A DNA stretch of 64,000 nt, from positions 25,131,322-25,195,321 of the forward strand of contig NC_134516.1 of NCBI RefSeq assembly GCF_027942865.1, given 5' to 3'. A model generated the notes under the pieces. The model saw only the letters and a list, made by a program, of their open reading frames with translations, was not told the DNA's origin and searched no databases. Below are positions 10,951-20,727 of the stretch, one piece after another. Position 1 is the first letter of the stretch; each line of letters opens with the position of its first letter. Both the position numbers and the translations under genes were made by a program. The stretch comes from Odontesthes bonariensis (Eukaryota; Chordata; Actinopteri; Atheriniformes; Atherinopsidae).

Positions 10951-11221
10951 TTACTTGTTCCTCCTTTCTTTATTTCATTCTTGTGTGAAGATGTATGACT
11001 GCACGTTAATGATAGCAACATCAACATATTCATAATTATGGATAGGAGGGGAGCCTCATCTACTATTCTTGACATGTAAAGTCAATTTTTGCAGGTTTTG
11101 AAAAGATTTTCTGATGCTATGGTGTGAAACGGACTTTGGCAAATCCCTAGCAGCTGAGGGAAAATGGCAGCTTTTATGAGTATTAAAGGAGACATATTTT
11201 ACCTCTTTAAACAAGTTAGAA

Positions 11222-11320
11222 TTGGTCTATGGCACTGATGCCATGGTAACGGCCCGCGGGCTGGAACCGGCCCGAATGGACATCACAACCGGCCCGGTTA
11301 CATCAGTGGTTGAGAAGTTT
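11222..11320. mobile_element. hAT-type terminal/subterminal remnant
   Basis: A G/C-rich stretch of repeated GGCCCG-type words (CGGCCCGCGGGC, ACCGGCCCG twice) is followed by CAGTGGTTGAGAAG and a poly-T tract. This looks like the terminal region of hAT elements whose transposase resembles GTF2IRD2, and such a transposase lies 1.1 kb downstream. The link between the two is inferred. Confidence 0.4.
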
Positions 11321-12287
11321 TTTTTTTTTTAAATAAATAATACTATTATCAACAAATTTAAATCTACTTTTGTTTTTTGATCCTTAACCCCCTTGTATCT
11401 AAGGCCTTTTCAGAGACTTTGAGGGAATTGTCACCACCTTGATATTTTCAAGTATTTCAACTAACTGTAAACATCTATGCAAAAGTGACACATATGGTTG
11501 TATTCTGAAAAGCCTAACAAAAAACAATATGAGAGTGAGTGAATGTAATACAAACAAGTTTTATTTAAATTGAGGGGAAACACAACTGTACAAAAAAACA
11601 AGTTTTAGAGGTCTTCAAACAGTGCAAGAAAATGCACTATAAATAAATCTAGCCAAGACTTTTGAAGGTTGAACCTTGTAAACAAAAGTGTTGGCTGCAT
11701 AAAAGTAAAAAGTGCAGTCAGAAATGTTTTTTTTGTTTTCACACAAACTGTAAAAAAGTAATTGTAACTCCAGGCAGTGTCTCTGAGAGTTGAATACTAA
11801 TTAGATGGTTGTGTAAAACCCCTGATTCCCCCCACCCCCCTGTCACTCTCCATGTGATAATTGTCTGTCAATGGCAGGACATTGCTGCCTTCCCCCACAT
11901 GCTGGCTGGATGGGGCGTGTTCTCACCTGTGAATAGCCACTCAATCACCTGGTACTTTACATGTGAATAGCAATGGCTGTGGCAGAGGAAGCTGCTGCAG
12001 TCTGCGACTACAGAAAATCCAAAGATTTCTGTTCACTCTCTTTAAAAAGGGCCAGCTATATAATTTATTTTAAAAATATATATATTTGAAAACTAGAAGT
12101 TTCAAGGTTTTTAATGGTGTCACTTATATGTTTGAATGACAAAAACTCACAGAGTTACAGATGTGTTTTTGGAGATGTGTCAACCGGTGGGCATTAGACC
12201 CCAGAGTGTTAATGGTTTTAAGTATAATATTCATTTAATTAATTTCCACGTAATCCAACAGTTTGTCTCTCGCTCGTGCCGGTCTCA
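11321..12287. other. AT-rich spacer, probably hAT 5' region
   Basis: No gene is seen. It may be the untranslated 5' part of the hAT element whose transposase starts at 12390. Confidence 0.3.
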
Positions 12288-12355
12288 GTACCTTGGACAG
12301 AGACCAGTGCACGCGCTGCAACAGAGACCGGCAGCGCGTGCACTGTCCAAGGTAC
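12288..12355. repeat. Hairpin just upstream of hAT transposase
   Basis: The arms GTACCTTGGACAG...TGCACGCGCTG and CAGCGCGTGCA...CTGTCCAAGGTAC are exact inverse complements, except for a 7-nt insert (AGACCAG) in the left arm. The loop is about 13 nt. It could be a transposase-binding site or transcript structure. Confidence 0.6.
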
Positions 12356-12389
12356 TAACTGACGAGTCGCGCGACATCAGTCAGGAAGG

Positions 12390-13459
12390 ATGTTGTCTAA
12401 AAAGCGGAAGGTTGACTCTGAATGTAGAATCTTTCAGGAGAGATGGAAAGAAAAGTATTTCTTTTGGGAAGTGAGGGGCAAACCAGTGTGTTTAATTTGT
12501 TCGCAACAAGTGGCTGTGCCAAAGGAGTACAACATCAGACGACATTACGAGACCCATCAGGAGAAGTACAACGACTACACAGGGCAACGTAGGACACAAA
12601 AGCTAAACGAGCTAGCCTCATCCCTCCAAAAACAGCAAGCGGCTTTCTCGAAATGCCGAGAGACATATGAAGGTTCGTTTTAATTTTATATCTTTTTCAA
12701 ATTCTTATTTTTACGTTAACTGCAGCTGTTTTCGAATGGGGATTTCTGTCTCGGCGCGCCTCCGTTAAGTTCTGATGGCGTTGCCCCTGGCAACCAACAG
12801 CGTCTCCTGCCAACATGGCCGACCGTGACTCCTCATTCTCAATACTAACTTAACATTTTATTTCATGTTTATGGGCAGTGAAGGCGAGCTATGTTATCGC
12901 ATGGGAGATAGCCAAAGCTTCCAAGCCTTTCTCTGAGGGCGAATTCGTGAGGACGTGCAAGATAAAGGCAGCCGAGCTAGTGTGTCCAAAAAATCGACAA
13001 GCTCTTGCGAACATCAGCTTATCCCGACCTACAGTGACCGAGAGAGTGGAAGAGCTCTCCAGCGACTTGCATAGCCAACTTAAAGAAAAGATTAAATCCT
13101 TCGTCGCGTTCTCCATTGCTCTTGACGAGAGCACTGATGTGACTGATACGGCTCAGTTGGCGATATTTATTCGCGGAGTGGATGCTGCCTTGAATGTCAC
13201 GGAGGAGTTTGTTTCCGTGGTACCCATGACAGACACGACTACAGCTAACGACGTGTTTGTTAGCCTTGTCGGGGCCCTTGACAATCTGGAGGTGGACTGG
13301 AGTCGTGCTGTCAGTGTGGCTACGGATGGTGCACCTTCCATGGTAGGAAGAAAGGCCGGAGTTGTCGTCAAGTTGAGAGAAAAGGTACAAGAGGCTAAAC
13401 CAGACCAGGTATTCTGGAACTTTCATTGCATTTTACACCAAGAGGCGTTGTGCAGCAAA
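12390..13459 (+). pseudogene. hAT transposase (GTF2IRD2/ZBED5-like), 5' half
   Basis: Two exons are clear. Exon 1 (12390-12672) starts MLSKKRKVDSECRIFQERWK and carries a BED-type finger (CLICSQQV...HYETH). It ends GAAG before GT, and exon 2 begins after AG at 12879, joined in phase (ETYE-VKASYVIAWEIAKASK). Exon 2 carries the first part of the hAT RNase H-like domain: SIALDESTDVTDTAQLAIF holds the first catalytic Asp, and SVATDGAPSMVGRKAG the second. Frame is lost after HCILHQEALCSKSLK, where sequence changes abruptly into the tRNA-Ser array. The insertion and dimerisation halves with the catalytic Glu are missing, leaving about 290 of an expected ~600 residues. Confidence 0.8.
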
Positions 13460-13502
13460 AGTCTGAAGTTTACTTTTCGCAACCCTGAGTTAATAGTGTT
13501 AT

Positions 13503-13584
13503 CGTTGTTGGCAGGATTTGAACCTACGCAGGGAGACCCCAATGGATTTCTAATCCATCGCCTTAACCTCTCGGCCACGACAAC
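13503..13584 (-). tRNA. tRNA-Ser (AGA), array copy 1
   Basis: 82 nt with a long variable arm (GGGGTCTCCC), typical of class II Ser tRNA. The loop TTAGAAA gives AGA. The acceptor GTTGTCG/CAACAAC has one mismatch. Confidence 0.8.
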
Positions 13585-13888
13585 GACATACATGTATGTT
13601 CATCTTTGACATTCAACGGTTACAAATCATCATTTTCATGAAGGACTTCAACTCCTGAGAAGGACCTAAGTTATGGCGATCAAGAAAAAGCTTTTTTGTT
13701 TGTTTGTTAGAAATGGTCAATCTTTCAAAATGGGTCAGAGGAAGAAGCTGTGTCTTCAGAAATAAATCTGTGCAGAAGTTCATGTGATCAAAGACACGTC
13801 TGCCCTCTGTTTTGTTTAATCAAATGGTCCAAGGAACTGGTGCTTCTTTCCAGGTTAACTTTTCGCAACCCTGAGTCAATAATGTTAT

Positions 13889-13970
13889 TGTTGTCGGCAG
13901 GATTTGAACCTACGCAGGGACACCCCAAAGGATTTCTAATCCATCGCTTTAACCTCTCGGCCACAACAAC
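13889..13970 (-). tRNA. tRNA-Ser (AGA), array copy 2
   Basis: 82 nt, anticodon AGA. The 5' acceptor strand is GTTGTTG, pairing with CGACAAC through one wobble. There is one change at the base of the anticodon stem. Confidence 0.8.
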
Positions 13971-14330
13971 GACAGACATGTATGTTCATCTTTGACATTC
14001 AACGGTTACAAATCATCATTTTCATGAAGGACTTCAACTCCTGAGAGAGACCTAAGTTATGGCGATCAAGAAAAAGCTTTTTTGTTTGTTTGTTAGAAAT
14101 GGTCAATCTTTCAAAATGGGCCAGAGGAAGGAGCTGTCTCTTCAGAGATCAATCTGTGCAGATGTTCATGTGATCAACATGTGATATGGCATTTGTTTTG
14201 TTTAATCAAATGGTCTAAGGAACTTGTGCTTTTTTCCAGGTTAACTTTTCGCAACCCTGAGTCAAATGGTCCAAGGAACTTGTGCTTCTTTCCAGGTTAA
14301 CTTTAAGTAACCCTGAGTCAATAATGTTAT

Positions 14331-14412
14331 CGTTGTCGGCAGGATTTGAAACTGCGCGGGGAGACCCCAATGGATTTCAAACCCATCGCCTTAACCTCTC
14401 GGCCACGACAAC
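14331..14412 (-). tRNA. tRNA-Ser (TGA), array copy 3
   Basis: 82 nt. The loop TTTGAAA gives TGA. The anticodon stem closes with one wobble (ATGGG/TCCAT). The T arm carries an extra substitution (GGATTTGAAAC on plus), so function is uncertain. This unit is 442 bp long because part of the spacer is duplicated (14220-14290). Confidence 0.7.
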
Positions 14413-14716
14413 TACATACACTCGTGTTCACCTTTGACATTCAACGGTTACAAATCATCATTTTCATGAAGGAATTCAACTCCTGAGGCAGACATAAGTT
14501 ATGGCGATCAAGAAAAAGCTTTTTTGTTTGTTTGTTAGAAATGGTCAATCTTTCAAAATTGGTCAGAGGAAGGAGCTGTGTCTTCAGAGATCAATCTGTG
14601 CAGGAGTTCATGTGATCAACATGTGATCTGGCCTTTGTTTTGTTTAATCAAATGCTCCAAGGAACTTGTGATTCTTTCCAGCTTAACTTTTCGCAACCCT
14701 GAGTCAATAATATTAT

Positions 14717-14798
14717 CGTTGTCGGAGGGATTTGAACCTACGTGGGGAGACCCCAATGGATTTCTAATCCATCGCCTTAACCTCTCGGCCACGACAAC
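14717..14798 (-). tRNA. tRNA-Ser (AGA), array copy 4
   Basis: 82 nt, anticodon AGA, perfect acceptor GTTGTCG/CGACAAC. The T stem has a GGAGGG variant on plus. Its downstream spacer (GATATTCATCGG) is the one most like the truncated unit at 59.2 kb. Confidence 0.8.
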
Positions 14799-15102
14799 GA
14801 CATACATGTATGTTCACCTTTGATATTCATCGGTTACAAATCATCATTTTCATGAAGGACTTCAACTCCTGAGAGAGACCTAAGGTATGACGATCAAGAA
14901 AAAGATTTTTTGTTTGTTTGTTAGAAATGGTCAATCTTTCAAAATGGGTCAGAGGAAGGAGCTGTGTCTTCAGAGATCAATCTGTGCAAGAGTTCATGTG
15001 ATCAACATGTTATCTGGTCTTTGTTTTGTTTAATCAAATGGTCCAAGGAACTTGTACTTCTTTCCAGGTTAACTTTTCGCAACCGTGAGTCAATAATGTT
15101 AT

Positions 15103-15184
15103 CGTTGTCAGCAGGAGTTGAACCTACGCGGGGAGACCCCAATGAATTTCAAATCCATCCCCTTAACCTCTCGGCCACGACAAC
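15103..15184 (-). tRNA. tRNA-Ser (TGA), array copy 5
   Basis: 82 nt, anticodon TGA. A wobble in the anticodon stem (AATTCAT side) and one changed acceptor base (GTTGTCA on plus). Confidence 0.75.
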
Positions 15185-15488
15185 GACATACACTCGTGTT
15201 CACCTTTGACATTCAACGGTTACAAATTATCATTTTCATGAAGGAATTCAACTCCTGAGACAGATCTAAGATATGGCGATCAAGAAAAAGCTTTTTTGTT
15301 TGTTTGTTAGAAATGGTCACTCTTTCAAAATGGGTCAGAGGAAGGAGCTGTGTCTTCAGAGATCAATCTGTGCAAGAGTTCATGTGATCAACATGTGATC
15401 TGGTCTTTGTTTTGTTTAATCAAATGGTCCAAGGAACTTGTACTTCTTTCCAGGTTAACTTTTCGCAACCGTGAGTCAATAATGTTAT

Positions 15489-15570
15489 CGTTGTCTGCAG
15501 GATTTGAACCTACGAGGGAAGACCCCAATGGATTTCTAATCCATCGCCTTAACCTCTCGGCCACGACAAC
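15489..15570 (-). tRNA. tRNA-Ser (AGA), array copy 6
   Basis: 82 nt, anticodon AGA. One changed base near the acceptor/T-stem junction (GTCTGCAG on plus). Otherwise regular. Confidence 0.8.
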
Positions 15571-15874
15571 GACATACATGTATGTTCATCTTTGACATTC
15601 AACGGTTACAAATCATCATTTTCATGGAGGACTTCAACTCCTGAGACAGACCTAAGTTATGGCGATCAAGAAAAAGCTTTTTTGTTTGTTTGTTAGAAAT
15701 GGTCAATCTTTCAAAATGGGTCAGAGGAAGGAGCTGTGTCTTCAGAGATCAATCTGTGCAGAAGTTCATGTGATCAAAGACACGTCTGCCCTCTGTTTTG
15801 TTTCATAAAATAGTCTAAGAAACTTGTGCTTCTTTCCAGGTTAACTTTTCGCAACCCTGAGTCAGTAAAGTTAT

Positions 15875-15956
15875 CGTTGTCCGCAGGATTTGAACCTACG
15901 CGGGGAGACCCCAATGGATTTTTAATCCATCGCCTTAACCTCTCGGCCACGACAAC
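15875..15956 (-). tRNA. tRNA-Ser body with AAA anticodon, array copy 7
   Basis: 82 nt. The body is that of tRNA-Ser(AGA), with long variable arm and GTTGTCG acceptor, but the loop reads TTAAAAA, so the anticodon is AAA, which reads Phe codons. Because seryl-tRNA synthetase recognises the variable arm and not the anticodon, a transcript could in principle be charged with Ser. Whether it is expressed is unknown. Confidence 0.78.
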
Positions 15957-16258
15957 GACATACAATCGTGTTCACCTTTGACATTCAACGGTTACAAATC
16001 ATCATTTTCATGAAGGAATTCAACTCCTGAGACAGACCTAAGATATGACGATCAAGAAAAAGCTTATTTTTTGTTTGTTAGAAATGGTCAATCTTTCAAA
16101 ATGGGTCAGAGGAAGGAGCTGTCTCTTCAGAGATCAATCTGTGCAGGAGTTCATGTGATCAAAGACACGTCTGCCCTATGTTTTGTTTCATCAAATGGTC
16201 AAAGAACTTGTGGTCCTTTCCAGGTTAACTTTTCGCAACCCTGAGTCAATAATGTTAT

Positions 16259-16341
16259 CGTTGTCAGCAGGACTCGAACCTACGCGGGGAGACCCCAATG
16301 GATTTCTAATCCATCCACCTTAACCTCTCGGCGACGACAAC
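16259..16341 (-). tRNA. tRNA-Ser (AGA), array copy 8, one-base insertion
   Basis: 83 nt, anticodon AGA. One extra base lies between the D arm and anticodon stem, and GCGACGAC replaces GCCACGAC in the 5' strand. Possibly a pseudogene. Confidence 0.65.
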
Positions 16342-16645
16342 GACATACATGTATGTTCATCTTTGACATTCAACGGTTACAAATCATCATTTTCATGAAG
16401 GACTTCAACTCCTGAGAGACACCTAAGATATGACGATCAAGAAAAAGCTTTTTTGTTTGTTTGTTAGAAATGGTCAATCTTTCAAAATGGGTCAGAGGAA
16501 GGAGTTGTGTCTTCAGAGATCAATCTGTGCAGAAGTTCATGTGATCAACATGTGATCTGGGATTTGTTTTGTTTAATCAAATGGTCCAAGGAACTTGTGC
16601 TTCTTTCCAGGTTAATTTTCAATAACCCTGAGTCAGTAAAGTTAT

Positions 16646-16727
16646 CATTGTCGGCAGGATTTCAACCTACGCTGGGAGACCCCAAAGGATTTCAAATCCA
16701 TCGCCTTAACCTCTCGGACACGACAAC
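16646..16727 (-). tRNA. tRNA-Ser (TGA), array copy 9, degenerate
   Basis: 82 nt, anticodon TGA. Several changes: T loop (TTTCAACC on plus), D-arm region (CGGACACG) and anticodon stem (AAAGGA). Probably a pseudogene. Confidence 0.6.
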
Positions 16728-17042
16728 GACATACACTCTTGTTCACCTTTGACATTCAACGGTTACAAATCATCATTTTCATGAAGGAATTCAACTCCTG
16801 AGACAGACCTAAGTTATGGCGATCAAGAAAAAGCTTTTTTGTTTGTTTGTTAGAAATCTTTCAAAATGTTAGAAATCTTTCAAAATGGGTCAGAGGAAGG
16901 AGCTGTGTCTTCAGAGATCAATCTGTGCAGAAGTTCATGTGATCAAAGACACTTCTGCCCTCTGTTTCGTTTCATCAAATGGTCAAAGAACTTGTGGTTA
17001 TTTCCAGGTTAACTTTTCGCAACCCTGAGTCAATAATGTTAT

Positions 17043-17124
17043 CGTTGTCGGCAGGACTCGAACTTACGCGGGGAGACACCAATGGATTTCTAATCCATCA
17101 TCTTAACCTCTCGGCGACGACAAC
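17043..17124 (-). tRNA. tRNA-Ser (AGA), array copy 10
   Basis: 82 nt, anticodon AGA. Changes in the D-stem side (CCATCATCTT) and the GCGACGAC variant shared with copy 8. Confidence 0.7.
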
Positions 17125-17461
17125 GACATACATGTATGTTCATCTTTGACATTCAACGGTTACAAATCATCATTTTCATGAGGACTTCAACTCCTGAGAG
17201 ACACCTAAGATATGACGATCAAGAAAAAGCTTTTTTGTTTGTTTGTTAGAAATGGTCAATCTTTCAAAATGGGTCAGAGGAAGGAGCTGTGTCTTCTGAG
17301 ATCAATCTGTGCAGGAGATCAATCTGTGCAGGAGATCAATCTGTGCAGGAGTTCATGTAATCAACATGTTATCTGGCCTTTGTTTTGTTTAATAAAATCT
17401 TCCAAGGAACTTGTGCTTCTTTCCAGGTTAACTTTCAGCAACCCTGAGTCAGTAAAGTTAT

Positions 17462-17543
17462 TGTTGTCGGCAGGATTTGAACCTACACTTGGAGACACCA
17501 ATGGATTTCTAATCCATTGCCTTAACCTCTCGGCCACGACAAC
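17462..17543 (-). tRNA. tRNA-Ser (AGA), array copy 11
   Basis: 82 nt, anticodon AGA, acceptor intact. The variable arm is altered (ACTTGGAGACACC on plus). The flanking spacer has a short triplicated segment (GGAGATCAATCTGTGCA, 17315-17352). Confidence 0.75.
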
Positions 17544-17846
17544 GACATACACTCTTGTTCACCTTTGACATTCAACGGTTACAAATCATCATTTTCATGA
17601 AGGAATTCAACTCCTGAGACAGACCTAAGTTATGGCGATCAAGAAAAAGCTTTTTTGTTTGTTTGTTAGAAATGGTCAATCTTTTAAAATGGGTCAGAGG
17701 AAGGAGCTGTCTCTTCAGAGATCAATCTGTGCAGAAGTTCATGTGATCAAAGACACGTCTGCCCTCTGTTTCGTTTCATCAAATGGTCAAAGAACTTGTG
17801 GTCCTTTCCAGGTTAACTTTTCGCAACCCTGAGTCAATAATGTTAT

Positions 17847-17928
17847 CGTTGTCGGCAGGACACGAACCTACGCGGGGAGACCTCAATGGATTTCAAATCC
17901 ATCGCCTTAACCTCTCGGCCACGACAAC
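17847..17928 (-). tRNA. tRNA-Ser (TGA), array copy 12
   Basis: 82 nt, anticodon TGA, perfect acceptor. The B-box region is changed (GGACACGAACC on plus). This is the last copy. Its 5' end (17917 onward) is where homology with the 59.2-64 kb block begins. Confidence 0.75.
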
Positions 17929-18341
17929 GACATACACTCTTGTTCACCTTTGACATTCAACGGTTACAAATCATCATTTTCATGAAGGAATTCAACTCCT
18001 GAGACACACCTAAGTTATGGCGATATAGAAAAAGCTTTTTTGTTTGTTTGTTAGAAATGGTCAGTCTTCGAAATATGTGAGAGGAAGGAGTTGTGTCTTC
18101 AGAGATCAATCTCTGCAGGGGCCCGTTGCACAAAAGTAGGATTTAGACATCCAGGATGAATTACTTAGCCAGGTTCAAGGAATCCAAAACCTTGGCGCCC
18201 AGGCTTAGTTGGTTGCACAAAGGCCAATCCATGATGAGCAGACACGGATTCATTAAGCCAGCTGAAAGCGATCCTGGATAAGTGCTGCACACGGCTTTCT
18301 TAAATAGACCCCACGATCGATCATAGATTCACTGATTCACC

Positions 18342-18500
18342 ATGGCAACAAGGGCGGCGTATTTCTCCCCAGCGGAGCAATAATTATTAATGGAAGCATA
18401 TGAAGAGGTGACAGAGAAAATAAAACAAAAAGGAAATACTGCCACAGTTAAAAAACAAAGGGAGCAAGCGTGGCAAACCATTGCTGACCTCCTGAATGCG
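18342..18500 (+). pseudogene. Harbinger Myb/SANT-like protein, exon with stop
   Basis: From the ATG at 18342 the frame reads MATRAAYFSPAEQ, then a stop, then LLMEAYEEVTEKIKQKGNTA and KKQREQAWQTIADLLNA before a GTAAGT donor. This is the Myb/SANT-like DNA-binding partner protein typical of fish Harbinger elements. The in-frame stop is also present in the second copy, where the ATG is changed as well, so the stop pre-dates the duplication. Confidence 0.7.
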
Positions 18501-18552
18501 TAAGTAGTGCACAAATCACACTCACCACTCCACTGAAATTATCACAATTAGG

Positions 18553-18960
18553 CAGTGTTCGAACTACGGGGGACTCGGGGGATCCGAGACCCCCTGAAAC
18601 TGACAAGAGACCCCCCTGAAAACATGATTTGGGAAATGTTGGGGGGTCTCTAAAATATTGGCAAAATGTGATTTATGATTGCAGACGCGATGCGTGTGGA
18701 GGTGTGGAGCCTGTGTGCGTAATTGGCATAAAGCTGTGCTGTCCGCCGCGTATGATTCTGTATAGCTTCTCATGTGTTTTCGAGATCTGCGCTCTGAGTC
18801 AAGCACAAGCAAGCAGCCAAAATGGACATGGCAGCAACTTTTTATTAAGAATGTGCCTGCCCACACATTGCCTGTACTGTTTTAGCAGTGAAATAAAAAA
18901 CGCAATTAAAGGACTTGCAAGCATCTTCATCTCCTTCCCTGGGCATAGAAGACTCTGTGA
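18553..18960 (+). mobile_element. Fragment of a CAGTGTTCGAA-type hAT element inside Harbinger
   Basis: It begins CAGTGTTCGAACTACGGGGG, almost the same tip as the complete hAT element at 3464. The following G/C-run organisation (CCCCC blocks, then GGGGGGTCTC) is also alike. No matching right tip is found, so the right boundary is a guess. It lies in the intron after the Myb exon. Confidence 0.5.
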
Positions 18961-19069
18961 CATCAAGTTCTATAGGATTGCAGGTAAGAATTTTTTTTTT
19001 TTTAAATTACAGTTACAATTACAATGTTAACATTCAGAGTAAGATACTCATTGCATCGTATTACAGGTT

Positions 19070-19855
19070 TGCCCAATGTCATTGGTGCAATGGACTGCAC
19101 ACACATCAAAATAAAATCCCCCTCAGGTGGCCATGAGGGGGATTTTGTGAAAAGGAAAAACTTCCACAGCATCAATGTACAGGTGAACATGACTTTTGAT
19201 AAAGTTAATTAATGAACACTGTACATTGCCTGTGATGTGCATTAATTGGTTTAACATCTTATCATTTCAGATGGTCTGCAATGCTGACTATTTGATCAGT
19301 AATGTTGTGGCAAAATGTCCCGGCTCGGTCCACGACTCCCGAGTGTTTCGGAACTCAGAGATCTATCGGCACCTTATCACAAGGTGAGCCACAGAACCTC
19401 TATTGATAACCACTTTTAACATCATGGCTGTGTTAAGACTGTCACTACTTATGAGGTTGTGATGGTAACATTTTGTATTCACAGGTGAATTCCTGGGTGT
19501 ATTGCTGGGTGACAGAGGGTATGCCTGCCAGCCTTTTCTGCTCACTCCATTTGCAGACCCTCTGGAGGCACAACTGGCATACAACCATGCCCATGCCAGA
19601 ACAAGGGCCCGGATAGAAATGACATTTGGCCTACTGAAGGCACGCTTTCAGTGTCTGACCCACCTGAGAGTCAGCCCAGACAGGGCATGTGATATCATTG
19701 TGGCCTGTGGTGTCCTCCACAATGTGGCCTGCCTGAGAAAGGAGAGGGCCCCCAGAGTGCCAGCTCTCATAGACCGGGACATTCCTGCCATCTTCCCGGA
19801 TGACGACTGTGGTCGGCTGGTCAGAGACCAATATGTGTTAAATTATTGTAATTAA
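19070..19855 (+). CDS. Harbinger transposase (HARBI1-like, DDE), spliced
   Basis: Three coding blocks are separated by introns. The first (19070-19180) gives LPNVIGAMDCTHIKIKSPSG with the first catalytic Asp. The second (19270-19383) gives NADYLISNVVAKCPGSVHDS with the second. The third (about 19487-19855) gives GDRGYACQPFLLTPF and the RIEMTFGLLKARFQ block with the catalytic Glu, then HNVACLRKERAPR. The introns are short and partly GT-AG. The start of the protein is not obvious in this copy, and part of the N-terminal half appears to be replaced by the CAGTGTTCGAA fragment, so the gene is probably incomplete. Confidence 0.75.
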
Positions 19856-20514
19856 TATGCATGTTGATTTAAGTTGGGCCTGCAATGGCAGAAGATTTTT
19901 GTGCTGTATAGGCAAGGCAATTTTATTTGTATTACCATTTTTACAAACAGTTTGTCTCAAACTGCATGCTTTGATTCTGTGCTTTTTGTCTTGTAGAGCA
20001 CTGTGAGACTTCAGTTTTGAAAGGAGTTGATGGTTTACTTGCTTTGATTCATCCTTGTTCAATAAAGGAACATCATGGTACTCTCTAATGTGTATTTATA
20101 TTTATATGGTGATGTACTTTATGTGTAGTCTGTGGGAAACTAAATTATCTAGTGGTTCATCTAAAATCATCAGTTATCTAAAATGATTGTAATTAATGAT
20201 CACAAATGTTTCAATAATGATAGTGGGTAAAGTTAAATGTTTTAACAATATGTTCTAGGCAGTGGAATAAATATTGGTTTCCATTTGTGGCTACCGCTGA
20301 CTGAGATAAGGAATGAGATTAAATAGATCCTGGAACTTAGCCTGGTCTGGAGCAGGCTAGCTTCACAGAATAAATCTCCATGGTAACTTAGGTCTGAACA
20401 TATCCCACTTCCCTTATCCTACTTTTTTGCAACCGGATCACGGATAAGTTGATCCAGGATAGCCAACATATCCCGGCTTAATCCCTTATCCTACTTTTGT
20501 GCAACGGGCCCCAG

Positions 20515-20549
20515 GTGAACAGCTGGGCCCCACACTTTGAGAAGCACTG
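20515..20549. mobile_element. hAT terminus remnant
   Basis: The sequence ends CACACTTTGAGAAGCACTG, whose inverse (CAGTGCTTCTCAAAGTGTG) is a classic hAT terminal repeat. Only about 35 bp remain beside the Harbinger insertion. It could be the far end of the hAT element whose transposase is cut at 13459. Confidence 0.5.
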
Positions 20550-20653
20550 ATTAAAGCCATGAGATGAAGTGCCTCCAAGTACAGACTGTTTTGGAAGCCC
20601 AGCACTCCTGAAAACAGTTATGGCACCATGTTGACGTACATAATAACATCTTA

Positions 20654-20727
20654 AGACACTGCTAGAATTTGAACCCAGGATCTCCTGTTTACAAGACAGG
20701 AACTTTGACCAACTAAGCCACAGCACC
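20654..20727 (-). tRNA. tRNA-Thr (TGT), degenerate copy
   Basis: 74 nt. The anticodon arm CCTGT-CTTGTAA-ACAGG gives TGT. The acceptor GGTGCTG/CAGTGTC closes with wobbles. The T arm carries one substitution (CTAGAATTTGAAC on plus). Confidence 0.7.

Larger units (their letters stand above)
7608..11160. repeat. Tandem tRNA cluster, ~0.9-kb unit x4
   Basis: Each unit holds an Asp-like pseudogene (-), a tRNA-Gln (+) and a tRNA-Val (+) in fixed spacing. Gln copies start at 7826, 8721, 9535 and 10463; Val copies start at 8209, 9129, 9951 and 10879. The long spacers are also conserved. The third unit is shorter because of a deletion around its pseudogene. Such tRNA gene amplification is common in teleosts. 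Confidence 0.85.
13460..18118. repeat. Tandem tRNA-Ser array, 386-bp unit x12
   Basis: tRNA starts are spaced 386, 442, 386, 386, 386, 386, 384, 387, 397, 419 and 385 bp apart. Spacers share a purine-rich AAGAAAAAGC(T)n segment and TTCAACTCCTGAGA. AGA and TGA anticodon versions are interspersed, and one copy has AAA. The array starts abruptly inside a hAT transposase gene and ends at a Harbinger insertion. Confidence 0.9.
18119..20511 (+). mobile_element. PIF/Harbinger element, copy 1
   Basis: The ends are GGGCCCGTTGCACAAAAGTA and its inverse complement, flanked by CAG on both sides (18116-18118 and 20512-20514). The 3-bp target duplication suits Harbinger. Inside are a Myb/SANT-like protein region near 18340-18500 and a spliced HARBI1-type transposase (19070-19855). 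The plus strand encodes both. A fragment of a second transposon starts at 18553. A near-identical copy lies at 59374-61782. Confidence 0.85.

Noticed and set aside
7608-11160. tRNA-derived SINE family
   Set aside because: tRNAs lie in long conserved units in one tandem cluster with no A-rich tails or individual target duplications.
13460-18118. CRISPR-like regular array
   Set aside because: Units are 386 bp and contain folded tRNA-Ser genes; spacing and content are those of a tandem tRNA array in a eukaryote.
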